This document shows positions 25,284 through 33,605 of a DNA stretch of 64,000 nt, piece after piece. Both the position numbers and the translations under genes were made by a program. Within the stretch, counting starts at the first letter, position 1. Every line of letters starts with the position of its first letter. Under the pieces are notes generated by a model, which ran no database searches, was not told the origin of the DNA, and saw only the letters and a list, made by a program, of their open reading frames with translations. Source of the DNA: Mesorhizobium kowhaii. GTDB taxonomy: Bacteria > Pseudomonadota > Alphaproteobacteria > Rhizobiales > Rhizobiaceae. The stretch covers positions 225,639 to 289,638 of the forward strand of contig NZ_MZXV01000070.1 in NCBI RefSeq assembly GCF_003253745.1. The letters run 5' to 3'.

Positions 25284-26650
25284 TGATTGTCGGCGCCGGC
25301 CCGGCGGGCGTGCGTGCCGCCGAGACACTGGTTGCATCAGGCGTTCGGCCGATCGTGATCGACGAAGGCGGCCGTGACGGTGGCCAGATCTACCGCCGCC
25401 AGCCGGAAGGTTTTCGCCGCTCCTACGCCTCGCTCTACGGATCGGAAGCCGGCCGTGCCGAGGATATGCATCGCAGTTTCGATGCCTTGCGTGATCGCAT
25501 CGATTATCGGCCCGAGACCCTCGCTTGGGGAATATGGGAAAAGCAGCTGCATCTCCTTCAGGGGTCCCGAACCAGCGCGGTCGATTTCGATGCGCTGATC
25601 ATCGCCTCGGGAGCAACCGACCGCCTGATGCCGGTGCGGGGCTGGAACCGGGCCGGTGTCTACAGCATGGGTGCCGCGCAGATTGCGTTGAAATCGCAGG
25701 CCACCGCGATCGGCAAGCGCGTCGTGTTCATGGGAAGCGGACCGTTGCTCTATCTCGTGGCGGCGCAATATTCGAAAGCGGGCGCCGAAGTGGCCGCGGT
25801 GCTCGATACCTCGCCTTTCCACCTGCGGGTCAAGGCACTGCCCCAGCTGATCGCCCGGCCGGACGTCCTGCTGAAGGGGCTGGCCCTCACCTTGAAGCTT
25901 CGCCGCGGCGGCATCGAGATCCAAACCGGCATCACACCGGTCGAGATCGAAGGCCGGCCTGAGATCGGGGTCGAGACGATCCGCTTCCGCACCAGCAAAG
26001 GGAAAGTCCGGACGATTGCGTGCGACGCCGTCGCGCTCGGCTATCATCTGCGGCCGGAGGCTCAGCTGGCGGACCTCGCCCGCTGTGAGTTCCGTTTCGA
26101 TGCGCAGACGCGTCAGTTCTTCCCGGTAAAGGACGCTGACGGCCGCAGCAGCGTGGCGGGTGTCTATCTGGCCGGCGATGGCGCGCTGACGCTCGGCGCC
26201 GACGCTGCCGAGGTCGCCGGACGCCTGGCGGCACTGGCCGTGCTGTCCGATCTCGGCCGCCAGGTGGCAGGGGTCCAGGTCGCACGACTTCGCCGCCGCC
26301 TGCGTATCTTTGAGCGATTTCGGCGTGGCATCGCCGCCGCTTTCCCGTGGCCGGCGGGCGCTGCCGCTGCTCTCGGCGAAGATACCGTGGTGTGCCGCTG
26401 CGAAAACATCACCGCGGGCGAACTGCGTGCCGCCGTCTCCGACAATGGCGCCGTCGAGATCAATCGCGCCAAGGCCTTCAGCCGTGTCGGCATGGGACGC
26501 TGCCAGGGCCGCTATTGCGGGCATGCCGCGGCAGAGGTGATCGCCGCTTGCGCCGGTGTTCCGGTCGAAGCGGTGGGCCGCATCCGCGCTCAGGCGCCGG
26601 TCAAGCCCTTGATTATCGGCGCCGAGAGCGACGCGGAGCAGGCAGCATGA
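25265..26650 (+). CDS. HcnB/OoxA-type FAD/NAD(P)-binding subunit with C-terminal [2Fe-2S] domain
   Basis: This 461-residue subunit has an N-terminal FAD motif VIVGAGPAGVRAAETL, a second Rossmann motif around MGSGPLLYLVA near residue 160, and a C-terminal BFD-like [2Fe-2S] domain with CRCENITAG and GRCQGRYCG cysteines at about residues 375-430. That domain order is typical of the alpha subunit of octopine/nopaline oxidases and of HcnB. It overlaps the genes on both sides, by 19 bases and by ATGA. With the other two subunits it should oxidise an amino-acid-like substrate and pass electrons to a quinone or other acceptor. The substrate is not evident. Confidence 0.93.
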   Translation: MAEPRIVIVGAGPAGVRAAETLVASGVRPIVIDEGGRDGGQIYRRQPEGFRRSYASLYGSEAGRAEDMHRSFDALRDRIDYRPETLAWGIWEKQLHLLQGSRTSAVDFDALIIASGATDRLMPVRGWNRAGVYSMGAAQIALKSQATAIGKRVVFMGSGPLLYLVAAQYSKAGAEVAAVLDTSPFHLRVKALPQLIARPDVLLKGLALTLKLRRGGIEIQTGITPVEIEGRPEIGVETIRFRTSKGKVRTIACDAVALGYHLRPEAQLADLARCEFRFDAQTRQFFPVKDADGRSSVAGVYLAGDGALTLGADAAEVAGRLAALAVLSDLGRQVAGVQVARLRRRLRIFERFRRGIAAAFPWPAGAAAALGEDTVVCRCENITAGELRAAVSDNGAVEINRAKAFSRVGMGRCQGRYCGHAAAEVIAACAGVPVEAVGRIRAQAPVKPLIIGAESDAEQAA

Positions 26651-27798
26651 AGCCGATGCAGGCCGACGTGATCGTCATTGGCGGCGGCCTGATGGGAACG
26701 GCCGCGGCGTTCTTCCTGCGCCGGCGCGGGCGCTCGGTCATCCTGCTTGAACGGGGGCTGGTCGGCCAGCAGGCAAGCGGCGTCAATTTCGGCAATGTGC
26801 GCCGGCAGGGGCGCTTTCTGCCGCAGCTCCCCCTGGCCAACCGGTCGCGCGAAATCTGGGGCAGGCTGAAGGAACTGCTTGGCGAAGATGCCGAGTTCCT
26901 GGCGACCGGCCATATCCGCGTCTGTTACGATCCCAGGCAGATCGGCGTGATCGAAGCCTATGCGCAAAAGGCCCGCGACTATGGCCTCGACCTGGAGCTG
27001 TTGAACGCCAATTCCCTCAAGGCGCGCTTCGGCTTTTTCGGACCGGAGGCGATCGCAGGCTCCTATTCGCCCAATGACGGCCATGCGAATCCACGGCTTG
27101 CGGCACCGGCTTTCGGGCGCGCTGCCGCTCGGACCGGCGTTGCTGTGTTCGAGAACACCGAGATCATCTCGATCGCCAAGCCAGGCGATGATTTCCAGGC
27201 GATCGCGGCGGACGGCAGGATGTTCAGCGCACCGATTGCGCTGGTTACTGCCGGAGCCTGGGGTGGGGCCCTGTCACGGCAGTTCGAAGAGCCGGTCCCC
27301 ATCGCCGTGCACGGACCGCAAATGGCGGTGACGGAGCCGTTGCCGTACCGACTCAAACCGGTGATCGGCGTATCGACTGCGATTCCGCAAGAGGTCGTCT
27401 ATCTGCGCCAGGTTGAGCGCGGCAATATCGTCTTCGGCGGCGGCGCGCGCGGTCCGGCCTTTGCCGACATAAGGCGCGCCTATGCGGTGCCGGGTCATCT
27501 TGGTAACCAGCTTCGACAGATCCGTCGCCTGGTGCCGGCGCTCGCCAACATGCGGGTCATCCGCACCTGGAGCGGCATCGAGAGCTACCTGCCTGACGAT
27601 ATTCCCGTCATGGGGCCCAGCGCTCGGGTGTCCGGGCTCTATTACGCCTTCGGTTTTTGCGGCCATGGCTTCCAGCTCGGCCCCGGGGTTGGTGACGTGA
27701 TGGCCGAGCTGATCGACCGGGGCTCCACCATGACGCCGATCGAGCCATTCCACATCAAGCGGTTTGCGGTCGAGGCCGCCCGCTCGGTTTCAGCCTGA
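26647..27798 (+). CDS. HcnC/OoxB-type FAD-dependent DAO subunit
   Basis: The 383-residue protein is a DAO-fold flavin subunit with VIVIGGGLMGTAAAFFLRRR at the N terminus and FGFCGHGFQLGPGVGD at the C terminus. It probably carries the substrate-oxidising site of the three-subunit complex encoded by 24963-27798. Its start overlaps the stop of the previous gene as ATGA. The next gene, a dipeptidase relative, follows after 22 bases with AAGGAG in the gap, so the four genes are one operon. Proline, hydroxyproline, N-methylglycine-type or opine substrates are all plausible from family knowledge. Confidence 0.92.
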   Translation: MKPMQADVIVIGGGLMGTAAAFFLRRRGRSVILLERGLVGQQASGVNFGNVRRQGRFLPQLPLANRSREIWGRLKELLGEDAEFLATGHIRVCYDPRQIGVIEAYAQKARDYGLDLELLNANSLKARFGFFGPEAIAGSYSPNDGHANPRLAAPAFGRAAARTGVAVFENTEIISIAKPGDDFQAIAADGRMFSAPIALVTAGAWGGALSRQFEEPVPIAVHGPQMAVTEPLPYRLKPVIGVSTAIPQEVVYLRQVERGNIVFGGGARGPAFADIRRAYAVPGHLGNQLRQIRRLVPALANMRVIRTWSGIESYLPDDIPVMGPSARVSGLYYAFGFCGHGFQLGPGVGDVMAELIDRGSTMTPIEPFHIKRFAVEAARSVSA

Positions 27799-27820
27799 AT
27801 TGATCAAGGAGAAAATAGAG

Positions 27821-28861
27821 ATGTCAGTTGTTTCCGCCGTCCGCCCGGCCACGGGACAAGCCAGCGAAGAGACGCGACGCTTCCACGACGAGATGTTCGT
27901 CTTCGACGCACTGTCCATCGCCTATGTGCTCGAGGACAAGTATGCCGAAAGGACGCTCGCCGGCGGGGTCAATGCGACCAATGTCACCTTCGCGCTGGAG
28001 GAGAACTGGGATGTCGTGATGCGCAACGCGGAGCGCTATCTCTCGATGATCGAGAAGAGCGCCTACCTGAAACTCTGTCTGACCGCCGACGACATGCTGG
28101 CGGCGAAGCGGGCCGGCAAGCTTGGCGTCGTTTTCGGCACACAGGGCGCGACCATGCTGGACGACCAGCTTTGGCGGCTGGAACTGCTGACCAGGATGGG
28201 GCTTCGCGTGCTCGGTCTTGCCTACACGACGGCCAACATCTTTGGCGACGGATGCGGCGAAAGGCGCGATGCTGGCCTCAGCTATCTTGGCGAGGAACTG
28301 GTGGCGCTGGCCAACTCTTTGCCGTTGATGATCGACCTGTCGCATTGTGGCCATCGTACGCGCGCCGAGACCACCGCATTGGCGCGGGCGCCGGTCTGCA
28401 CGCATTCCAATGCCGACGGGTTGCGGTCGAACGGGCGCAACACCGAAGACGCGACGGTCAAGGCGATGGTCGAAAAAGGCGGCATGATCGGCGTCTGCGG
28501 CCTGCCGCAATCGCTGGCCGACGGCACCCCGACGCTGGATGATTTCCTCGATCACGTCGATCATCTGGTCCGGCTGGTCGGCCCCGAACATGTCGGCATC
28601 GGGGTCGACTATGTCGAGAAATACCAGGAGCAGGCGTCGGTCGTCGCACCGCCGAGCGTCGTCACCTGGCGCACCCGCCGCCCCGACATTTTCGGACCGC
28701 TTTCGAGCTTTGGACGACAGTCCTATCCGGTCGGCATCGAGACGGTGAGCAAACTGCCGAACCTGACGCAGGGCCTTTTCGACCGCGGCTACAGCCGCGA
28801 ACAGGCGGCAGCGATCATGGGCGGCAACTGGCTGAGGACCTTCCGCCACTTTTGCGGATGA
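27821..28861 (+). CDS. M19 membrane-dipeptidase relative lacking most metal ligands
   Basis: This 346-residue protein has the overall pattern of renal-type dipeptidases: an N-terminal strand, GVVFGTQGATML, IDLSHCGHRT, a CTHSNADGL strand, and a C-terminal LGGN-like MGGNWLR. The canonical DGHND pair of metal ligands is replaced by DALSI, and the usual Glu of the GIEG strand is Gln (GTQGA). Only the two His of DLSH and THSN remain. So classical binuclear zinc dipeptidase activity is doubtful and a different hydrolase or binding role is likely. It ends the HcnABC-like operon. Relatives of this type are often annotated membrane dipeptidase next to amino-acid oxidase genes, from memory. Confidence 0.88.
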   Translation: MSVVSAVRPATGQASEETRRFHDEMFVFDALSIAYVLEDKYAERTLAGGVNATNVTFALEENWDVVMRNAERYLSMIEKSAYLKLCLTADDMLAAKRAGKLGVVFGTQGATMLDDQLWRLELLTRMGLRVLGLAYTTANIFGDGCGERRDAGLSYLGEELVALANSLPLMIDLSHCGHRTRAETTALARAPVCTHSNADGLRSNGRNTEDATVKAMVEKGGMIGVCGLPQSLADGTPTLDDFLDHVDHLVRLVGPEHVGIGVDYVEKYQEQASVVAPPSVVTWRTRRPDIFGPLSSFGRQSYPVGIETVSKLPNLTQGLFDRGYSREQAAAIMGGNWLRTFRHFCG

Positions 28862-28913
28862 TCCTGGGAGGTCTCCGGGTGCTTGCCGGGCCGCAAAATA
28901 GCGGCGAGCAATG

Positions 28914-29867
28914 TCAGTGGTGCGTGACTTCCGACTGAAGCAGAGGTTGGAGCGCTTGGACATCCTCCATCATTTGCGATCTCAACCAGTTGGCGATTTG
29001 CGCCACAACGGGCCGAAGGGGCCTTGAACGGGGAGCGATCAGACGGTGATGGCGCCCCGTATCGATGAGGCGATCCGATGCCGGAACCAACATCCCCTTC
29101 AACAGTGCGGTTGAGGTGACACTGAGCCAGCCAAGCGCAACACCTTCGCCGTTGAGAGCTGCCTGAAGGATGACCGCGTAGTCGGAGAACTCCAGCCACG
29201 TTCCCTTGGCGGTCTTGCGGTTCGCTACGTTTCCCCAGATGTCGGCCCATTGCTGCAAATGGTGATCGGTAAGATGCAAGAAGACGTGGCCGTCGCCGTC
29301 GCCATCGTGATCAAGCTTGCCATGGGCGCGAAGGTAGGAAGGACTGCATACCGGAAGGATGATTTCCGGTGAAAAGTCCCACCGGTGATACTGAGTATCG
29401 TCGTCGCCAACGATCCGCGTCCCCAGATCGACATTGTCCGGCATGCCGCGCATGACGCCCGCAATCAAATCAAAGCGCAGGTCAACGTTCGGAAACGTGG
29501 CGTTGAAAGCTCCCAACCTCGATACCAGCCAATGCGTGACGAATGAGCTTGAGAGTGACAAGGTCACCTGTGGTTTGCTGGCTTTCTTCTGGTCCTGGAT
29601 CATCAAAATGGTGTCGCGAACCTGGCTCAGCCCCTCACGGACGGCGGCGTGGAGGACCCGGCCGTCATCGGTGAGAGCAAGTCCTGTCGGGCCGCGATCG
29701 AACAGCCGCATCCCCAGCTCGGCTTCGAACTGGGCGATGGTCCGGCTGATGGAAGGCTGGGTAACATTGAACTCACGGGCAGTGATGGTGAAGCTGCCGG
29801 TTCGTGCCGCGGCCTCGAAAACAAACAGGCCCCTCGCCGAGGGGATGAGCTTGGACAATGCCACCAT
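28914..29867 (-). CDS. LysR family transcriptional regulator (GcvA-like)
   Basis: This 317-residue regulator has a LysR DNA-binding domain (SFTITAREFNVTQPSISRTI at about residues 25-44) and an effector domain with the GcvA-type QRWADIWG-like and NGEGVALGW motifs. The start at 29867 gives the usual family length; the frame upstream adds 52 residues without homology. It is divergent from the N-methylproline demethylase-like gene at 30321 across 453 bases and probably regulates it. The effector is unknown; glycine- or betaine-derived catabolites would fit the neighbourhood. Confidence 0.92.
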   Translation of the reverse strand: MVALSKLIPSARGLFVFEAAARTGSFTITAREFNVTQPSISRTIAQFEAELGMRLFDRGPTGLALTDDGRVLHAAVREGLSQVRDTILMIQDQKKASKPQVTLSLSSSFVTHWLVSRLGAFNATFPNVDLRFDLIAGVMRGMPDNVDLGTRIVGDDDTQYHRWDFSPEIILPVCSPSYLRAHGKLDHDGDGDGHVFLHLTDHHLQQWADIWGNVANRKTAKGTWLEFSDYAVILQAALNGEGVALGWLSVTSTALLKGMLVPASDRLIDTGRHHRLIAPRSRPLRPVVAQIANWLRSQMMEDVQALQPLLQSEVTHH

Positions 29868-30320
29868 GGATTCCTGTTGTCCCGCATTGCAAACGTCTTC
29901 GGGCTGGCACACGAGCGCCAGCGTCTTTGGAGATGGAGGGGTCTCGCGATCTTGATCCCGCAGGCAGAGTCTCGATGCCCGCTCCAGCCCCGAACTTGCC
30001 AGCCGGAGGCATACGTTTTTCATATGCCCCGGCGCAAATCATATAACCGAAAATTGAAACAGAACAGCGAGTCCGGCAATCCGTGCGCGGAAATCTGGCG
30101 CTGTTTGCGAAACGCCGCGGCGCGCAAGAGGTGATCGGAGAACCATGGTCATAACCACAGCGTATATGGCCATGTGCTTTTTCAAGCTTCTGAACCGCTC
30201 GGAAATGTACAACCATGGCTGAAGCGGCGGTGTTCGAGCGGCTCGCAGCCCGCGCTCGAACAGCCCGGTACGTGACGTGCCGGCCCGGGCGGGGCAAGCC
30301 GTGGATGCAGGACGACGCGA
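29868..30320. other. Divergent intergenic region
   Basis: This 453-base gap lies between the LysR gene and the flavin oxidoreductase gene. The segment at about 30040-30065 (atataaccgaaaattgaaac) is locally AT-rich and could hold a promoter. No gene, clear repeat or RNA structure was found. Confidence 0.45.
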
Positions 30321-32378
30321 ATGAACCACCTCACGGAAGGCCAGGCCCCGGGGACAAGCGCCGACCCGCTTCTCAACCCGTTCCGGATCAAGAAGCTGGA
30401 GTTCCGCAACCGCGTGATCAGCACCAGCCACGCCTCGATGCTGGACGAAGGCGGGATGCCTCTGGAGCGATATCAACGCTACCACGAAGAGAAAGCGCGC
30501 GGCGGTCTCGCCATGACGATGATCGGCGGCTCGGCAATGACCTCTGCGGACTCGAGCTGGGGCGGCGGGCAGCTCAATCTGTCAAGCGACGAGATCATCC
30601 CGCATCTGCAGTCCCTGGCGCGACGCATCCATCAGCATGGTGCGGCCGTGATGTCGCAGGTCTCTCATCTGGGCAGGCGGGCAACAGCATATGCGGGGAA
30701 CTGGCTGCCTGCGGTTGCCCCGTCACGGATCCGCGAGACGCGCAACCGGAACTTTCCAAAGGAAATGGACGAGGCGGATATCCGGCGCATTGTCAGGGAT
30801 TATGCCTCTGCCGCTGTCCGGTGCCGTGAAGGCGGCCTCGATGGTGTCGAAACCGTAACCGGTGGCCATCTGATCGGTCAGTTTCTCTCGCCGAGGACGA
30901 ACAAGCGCACAGACGCTTATGGCGGTTCTGTCGAGAACAGGGCGCGTTTTGGCCTGATGGTTCATGAGGCGATCCGCAAGGCTGTCGGCGACGACATGAT
31001 TGTCGGCATTCGTTTCGCGATCGATGAGGGCACCGACGAAGGCTCGGACTTCGACGACTGTCTCGAGCTTGCCCGCTTGTTCGAGAGGGAGGGGCACGTA
31101 GATTTCTTCAACTGCATCTACGGGCGCATGGATACCGATCTGGTGTTGGCCGAGCACAACATGCCGGGCATGTTCCAACGCAGTGCTCCGTTCCTGTCGC
31201 AAGTCGCAAACTTCAGGAAGGAGACGAGACTTCCCCTGCTTCATGCGGCCGGCATCAGGGACGTGGCGACCGCTCGCCATGCGATCCGGGAGAATATCGT
31301 CGACCTGATCGGCATGACGCGGGCGCACATCGCCGACCCGGATATCGTCAACAAGATCCTGCGCGGTGAAGAAGAGCGGATCCGTCCATGCGTTGGCGCC
31401 ACCTACTGCCTCTATAAGAAGGTGAATTGCATCCACAATCCAGTGAGCGGTCGAGAGACCACGCTGAGTTCCACGATCGATCGCGCCGCCAGCCTTAAGA
31501 GGGTCGTTGTCGTGGGCGGCGGGCCGGCAGGCCTGGAGGCAGCCAGGGTATCCGCCGAGCGGGGACATCTTGTCATCCTGTTCGAGGCGGGCGCGAAACT
31601 TGGCGGGCAGATCCTGGTCGCTGCGTCCGCGACCGAGCGAAGGGATCTGCTCGGTATCGTCGACTGGCGGGTAAACGAGCTTGAACGCCTCGGTGTCGAT
31701 GTTCGCCTGAATACATATGCCGACGCCGATACCGTGCTTGCTGAAGGTCCAGACGTCATCGTGGTGGCAACTGGCGGTGTTCCCGACATGGAATGGCTGG
31801 AAGGGGCCGAACTCTGTGACAGTGTTTGGGACCTGCTGACCGGTACGGTGTCCAGCAAGGACGATATCCTCATCTATGACGGGACCGGGCGCCAGGCGGC
31901 ACCGTCCTGTGCCCTCCAACTTGCCAGACAAGGAAAGTCGGTCAGTCTCGCGACTCCTGATGACGCCGTGGCGGTGGAGATGCCTTATCCCGAAAAGGCC
32001 AGCTTCCGTAAACGCATCTCGGAACTCGGCATTCACACGATGGTGGACGTCAGGCTGACCAAGGTGGCCCGCCAAGGCAACGGCTTGACAGCAATCTTCC
32101 GCAACGAGTTGACGGACACGGAAACGACCTTTGCCGCCTCGCAGGTGGTCATCGAAAACGGGACCATTCCGGCGGAAGAAATTTACCAGGATCTGAGGTC
32201 CAGGTCTGCAAACGATGGGGTATCAGCTGCGTTCCTTGTCAATGGCAATCAGAACGATTTTGCAGAAGAACGTAAGATGCGTGGAAAGTTCAATCTATAT
32301 CGTATTGGCGACGCGATCTCCAGTCGGGATATATATTCCTCGATTTATGACGCTTATCGATTGTGTGCGGAAGTTTAA
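30321..32378 (+). CDS. NADH:flavin oxidoreductase, N-methylproline demethylase/trimethylamine dehydrogenase type
   Basis: The 685-residue enzyme has an N-terminal old-yellow-enzyme barrel (PFRIKKLEFRNRVISTSHAS, residues about 20-345), a short cysteine region with C357, C363 and C370, and a C-terminal pyridine-nucleotide/ADP-binding half starting VVVVGGGPAGLEAARVSAE at about residue 395. This is the architecture of trimethylamine, histamine and stachydrine-pathway N-methylproline dehydrogenases, which oxidatively remove N-alkyl groups with formation of formaldehyde. The cysteine spacing C-x5-C-x6-C is tighter than the C-x2-C-x3-C-x11-C of trimethylamine dehydrogenase, so the [4Fe-4S] site may be altered. 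It is divergent from a LysR regulator. I favour a betaine or N-methyl amino acid substrate. Confidence 0.88.
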   Translation: MNHLTEGQAPGTSADPLLNPFRIKKLEFRNRVISTSHASMLDEGGMPLERYQRYHEEKARGGLAMTMIGGSAMTSADSSWGGGQLNLSSDEIIPHLQSLARRIHQHGAAVMSQVSHLGRRATAYAGNWLPAVAPSRIRETRNRNFPKEMDEADIRRIVRDYASAAVRCREGGLDGVETVTGGHLIGQFLSPRTNKRTDAYGGSVENRARFGLMVHEAIRKAVGDDMIVGIRFAIDEGTDEGSDFDDCLELARLFEREGHVDFFNCIYGRMDTDLVLAEHNMPGMFQRSAPFLSQVANFRKETRLPLLHAAGIRDVATARHAIRENIVDLIGMTRAHIADPDIVNKILRGEEERIRPCVGATYCLYKKVNCIHNPVSGRETTLSSTIDRAASLKRVVVVGGGPAGLEAARVSAERGHLVILFEAGAKLGGQILVAASATERRDLLGIVDWRVNELERLGVDVRLNTYADADTVLAEGPDVIVVATGGVPDMEWLEGAELCDSVWDLLTGTVSSKDDILIYDGTGRQAAPSCALQLARQGKSVSLATPDDAVAVEMPYPEKASFRKRISELGIHTMVDVRLTKVARQGNGLTAIFRNELTDTETTFAASQVVIENGTIPAEEIYQDLRSRSANDGVSAAFLVNGNQNDFAEERKMRGKFNLYRIGDAISSRDIYSSIYDAYRLCAEV

Positions 32379-32430
32379 GCTTAAATCGTGCTGATAGTTG
32401 CTTAACCTTTCAGCGAAAACCGGAGAAAAA

Positions 32431-32595
32431 ATGTCAAATTCATCGGATTTTCACAGCGGTCCTGGCTCGATCGACGGCGACAGATTGGCTGAGAACATCC
32501 TTGCCGCTTCGGCGGTGATCGCTGGGCGGGAACGGAGCAAGCCGGCGCCGCGCAATATTGCGACTTCGCGGCCAGTTCAGAATTCTCTGCCGTGA
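32431..32595 (+). CDS. Small hypothetical protein (54 residues)
   Basis: The frame starts at ATG 32431 with GGAG 5 bases upstream, a good start signal, and encodes 54 residues including LAENILAASAVIAGRERS. No domain or family was recognised, and no signal peptide or membrane segment is visible. It lies between the flavin oxidoreductase and a HAD gene on the same strand. It could be a genuine small protein or the remnant of a shortened gene; coding potential cannot be separated from chance at this length. Confidence 0.35.
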   Translation: MSNSSDFHSGPGSIDGDRLAENILAASAVIAGRERSKPAPRNIATSRPVQNSLP

Positions 32596-32672
32596 AAGCC
32601 CGTCTGTTCAGCCATTCAAACCGTCCGGATGCCATAAGCTCGGAAAAATAGCAGCCCCTCGGAAAAAGGCGC

Positions 32673-33395
32673 ATGCACGTGAAAAAAGACTTCAGAGTGC
32701 TGACCTTCGATGTCGTCGGAACCTTGATAGATTTCGAAACGGGCATCGCCAGCTATGTACGGGATGTCGCCGAAAAGGCAGGACTATCCGTCGATGGCGA
32801 AACGGTTCTGACCGCTTACCGCAAGGCGCGCGCCTTGCCGGGAGCCGGCCTCTTTCCGGACGATCTCGTCCGCTGCTACCTCGAAATCGCTCGGGCGCTC
32901 AGCCTGCCGGCTACGGATGAGGCGGCGCAAGGCCTGCGCCAATCCGTGAAGGACTGGCCGGCCTTCGCAGATTCGGTCGAGGCGCTTGCCCGCTTGCACA
33001 AGCGGTTCAAGCTGGTCGCCATGACCAATGCTCAGAACTGGGCGTTGGCGCATTTTTCGCAAACACTTGGCAATCCGTTCGATCTCACCGTCACGGTAGA
33101 CGATGTCGGCCTGGAAAAGCCGAATCCGCAATTCTTCGCCTTCGCCCGCGGCCGCATCAGCGCCTGGGGCTTCGGCCTGAAGGACATCCTGCATGTTGCG
33201 CAGAGCCAGTATCACGATATCGGCGTGGCCCGCGCGCTTGGCTACACCGTCTGCTGGATCGAGCGCCGCAAGGGCATGAAGGGGTTTGGCGGCACGCTCG
33301 AACCCGCCAGGCTGACGGTGCCCGACCACCATTTCTCGACACTTGCCGAACTGGCCGACGCGGTCGACGAGGACCGCCTGGATCGCGTCGCCTGA
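32673..33395 (+). CDS. HAD family hydrolase (haloacid dehalogenase type II-like)
   Basis: This 240-residue protein has the HAD motif I FDVVGTLIDF at about residue 12 with nucleophile Asp, motif II VAMTNAQN, a motif III lysine in GLEKPNPQFF, and motif IV in DILHVAQSQYHDIG. The second residue after the nucleophile is Val, whereas haloacid dehalogenases have Tyr there and phosphatases Asp, so the reaction type is uncertain. It precedes an ABC transporter operon by 210 bases on the same strand and has a distant relative at 43645-44313. Dehalogenation or phosphatase action in the local catabolic pathway is possible. Confidence 0.88.
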   Translation: MHVKKDFRVLTFDVVGTLIDFETGIASYVRDVAEKAGLSVDGETVLTAYRKARALPGAGLFPDDLVRCYLEIARALSLPATDEAAQGLRQSVKDWPAFADSVEALARLHKRFKLVAMTNAQNWALAHFSQTLGNPFDLTVTVDDVGLEKPNPQFFAFARGRISAWGFGLKDILHVAQSQYHDIGVARALGYTVCWIERRKGMKGFGGTLEPARLTVPDHHFSTLAELADAVDEDRLDRVA

Positions 33396-33605
33396 ATACG
33401 CCTGCGATACCCGCGTCCGCTCAAACGGCGGCGCCAAGATCATAACAAGACCAAAGGAACCAACAGGGGAAAAGGAATGGGAATGATGGGAAGACAGCCA
33501 CACTGAATGTCATCGCCTGAGGTGCCTTCGGGCGCTTGAAATGAACCAGAATGGTCTCCGGTGCGCGCCAAGCCTGGCCGGCCGGCTCAACGAAAGGCTG
33601 ACACG

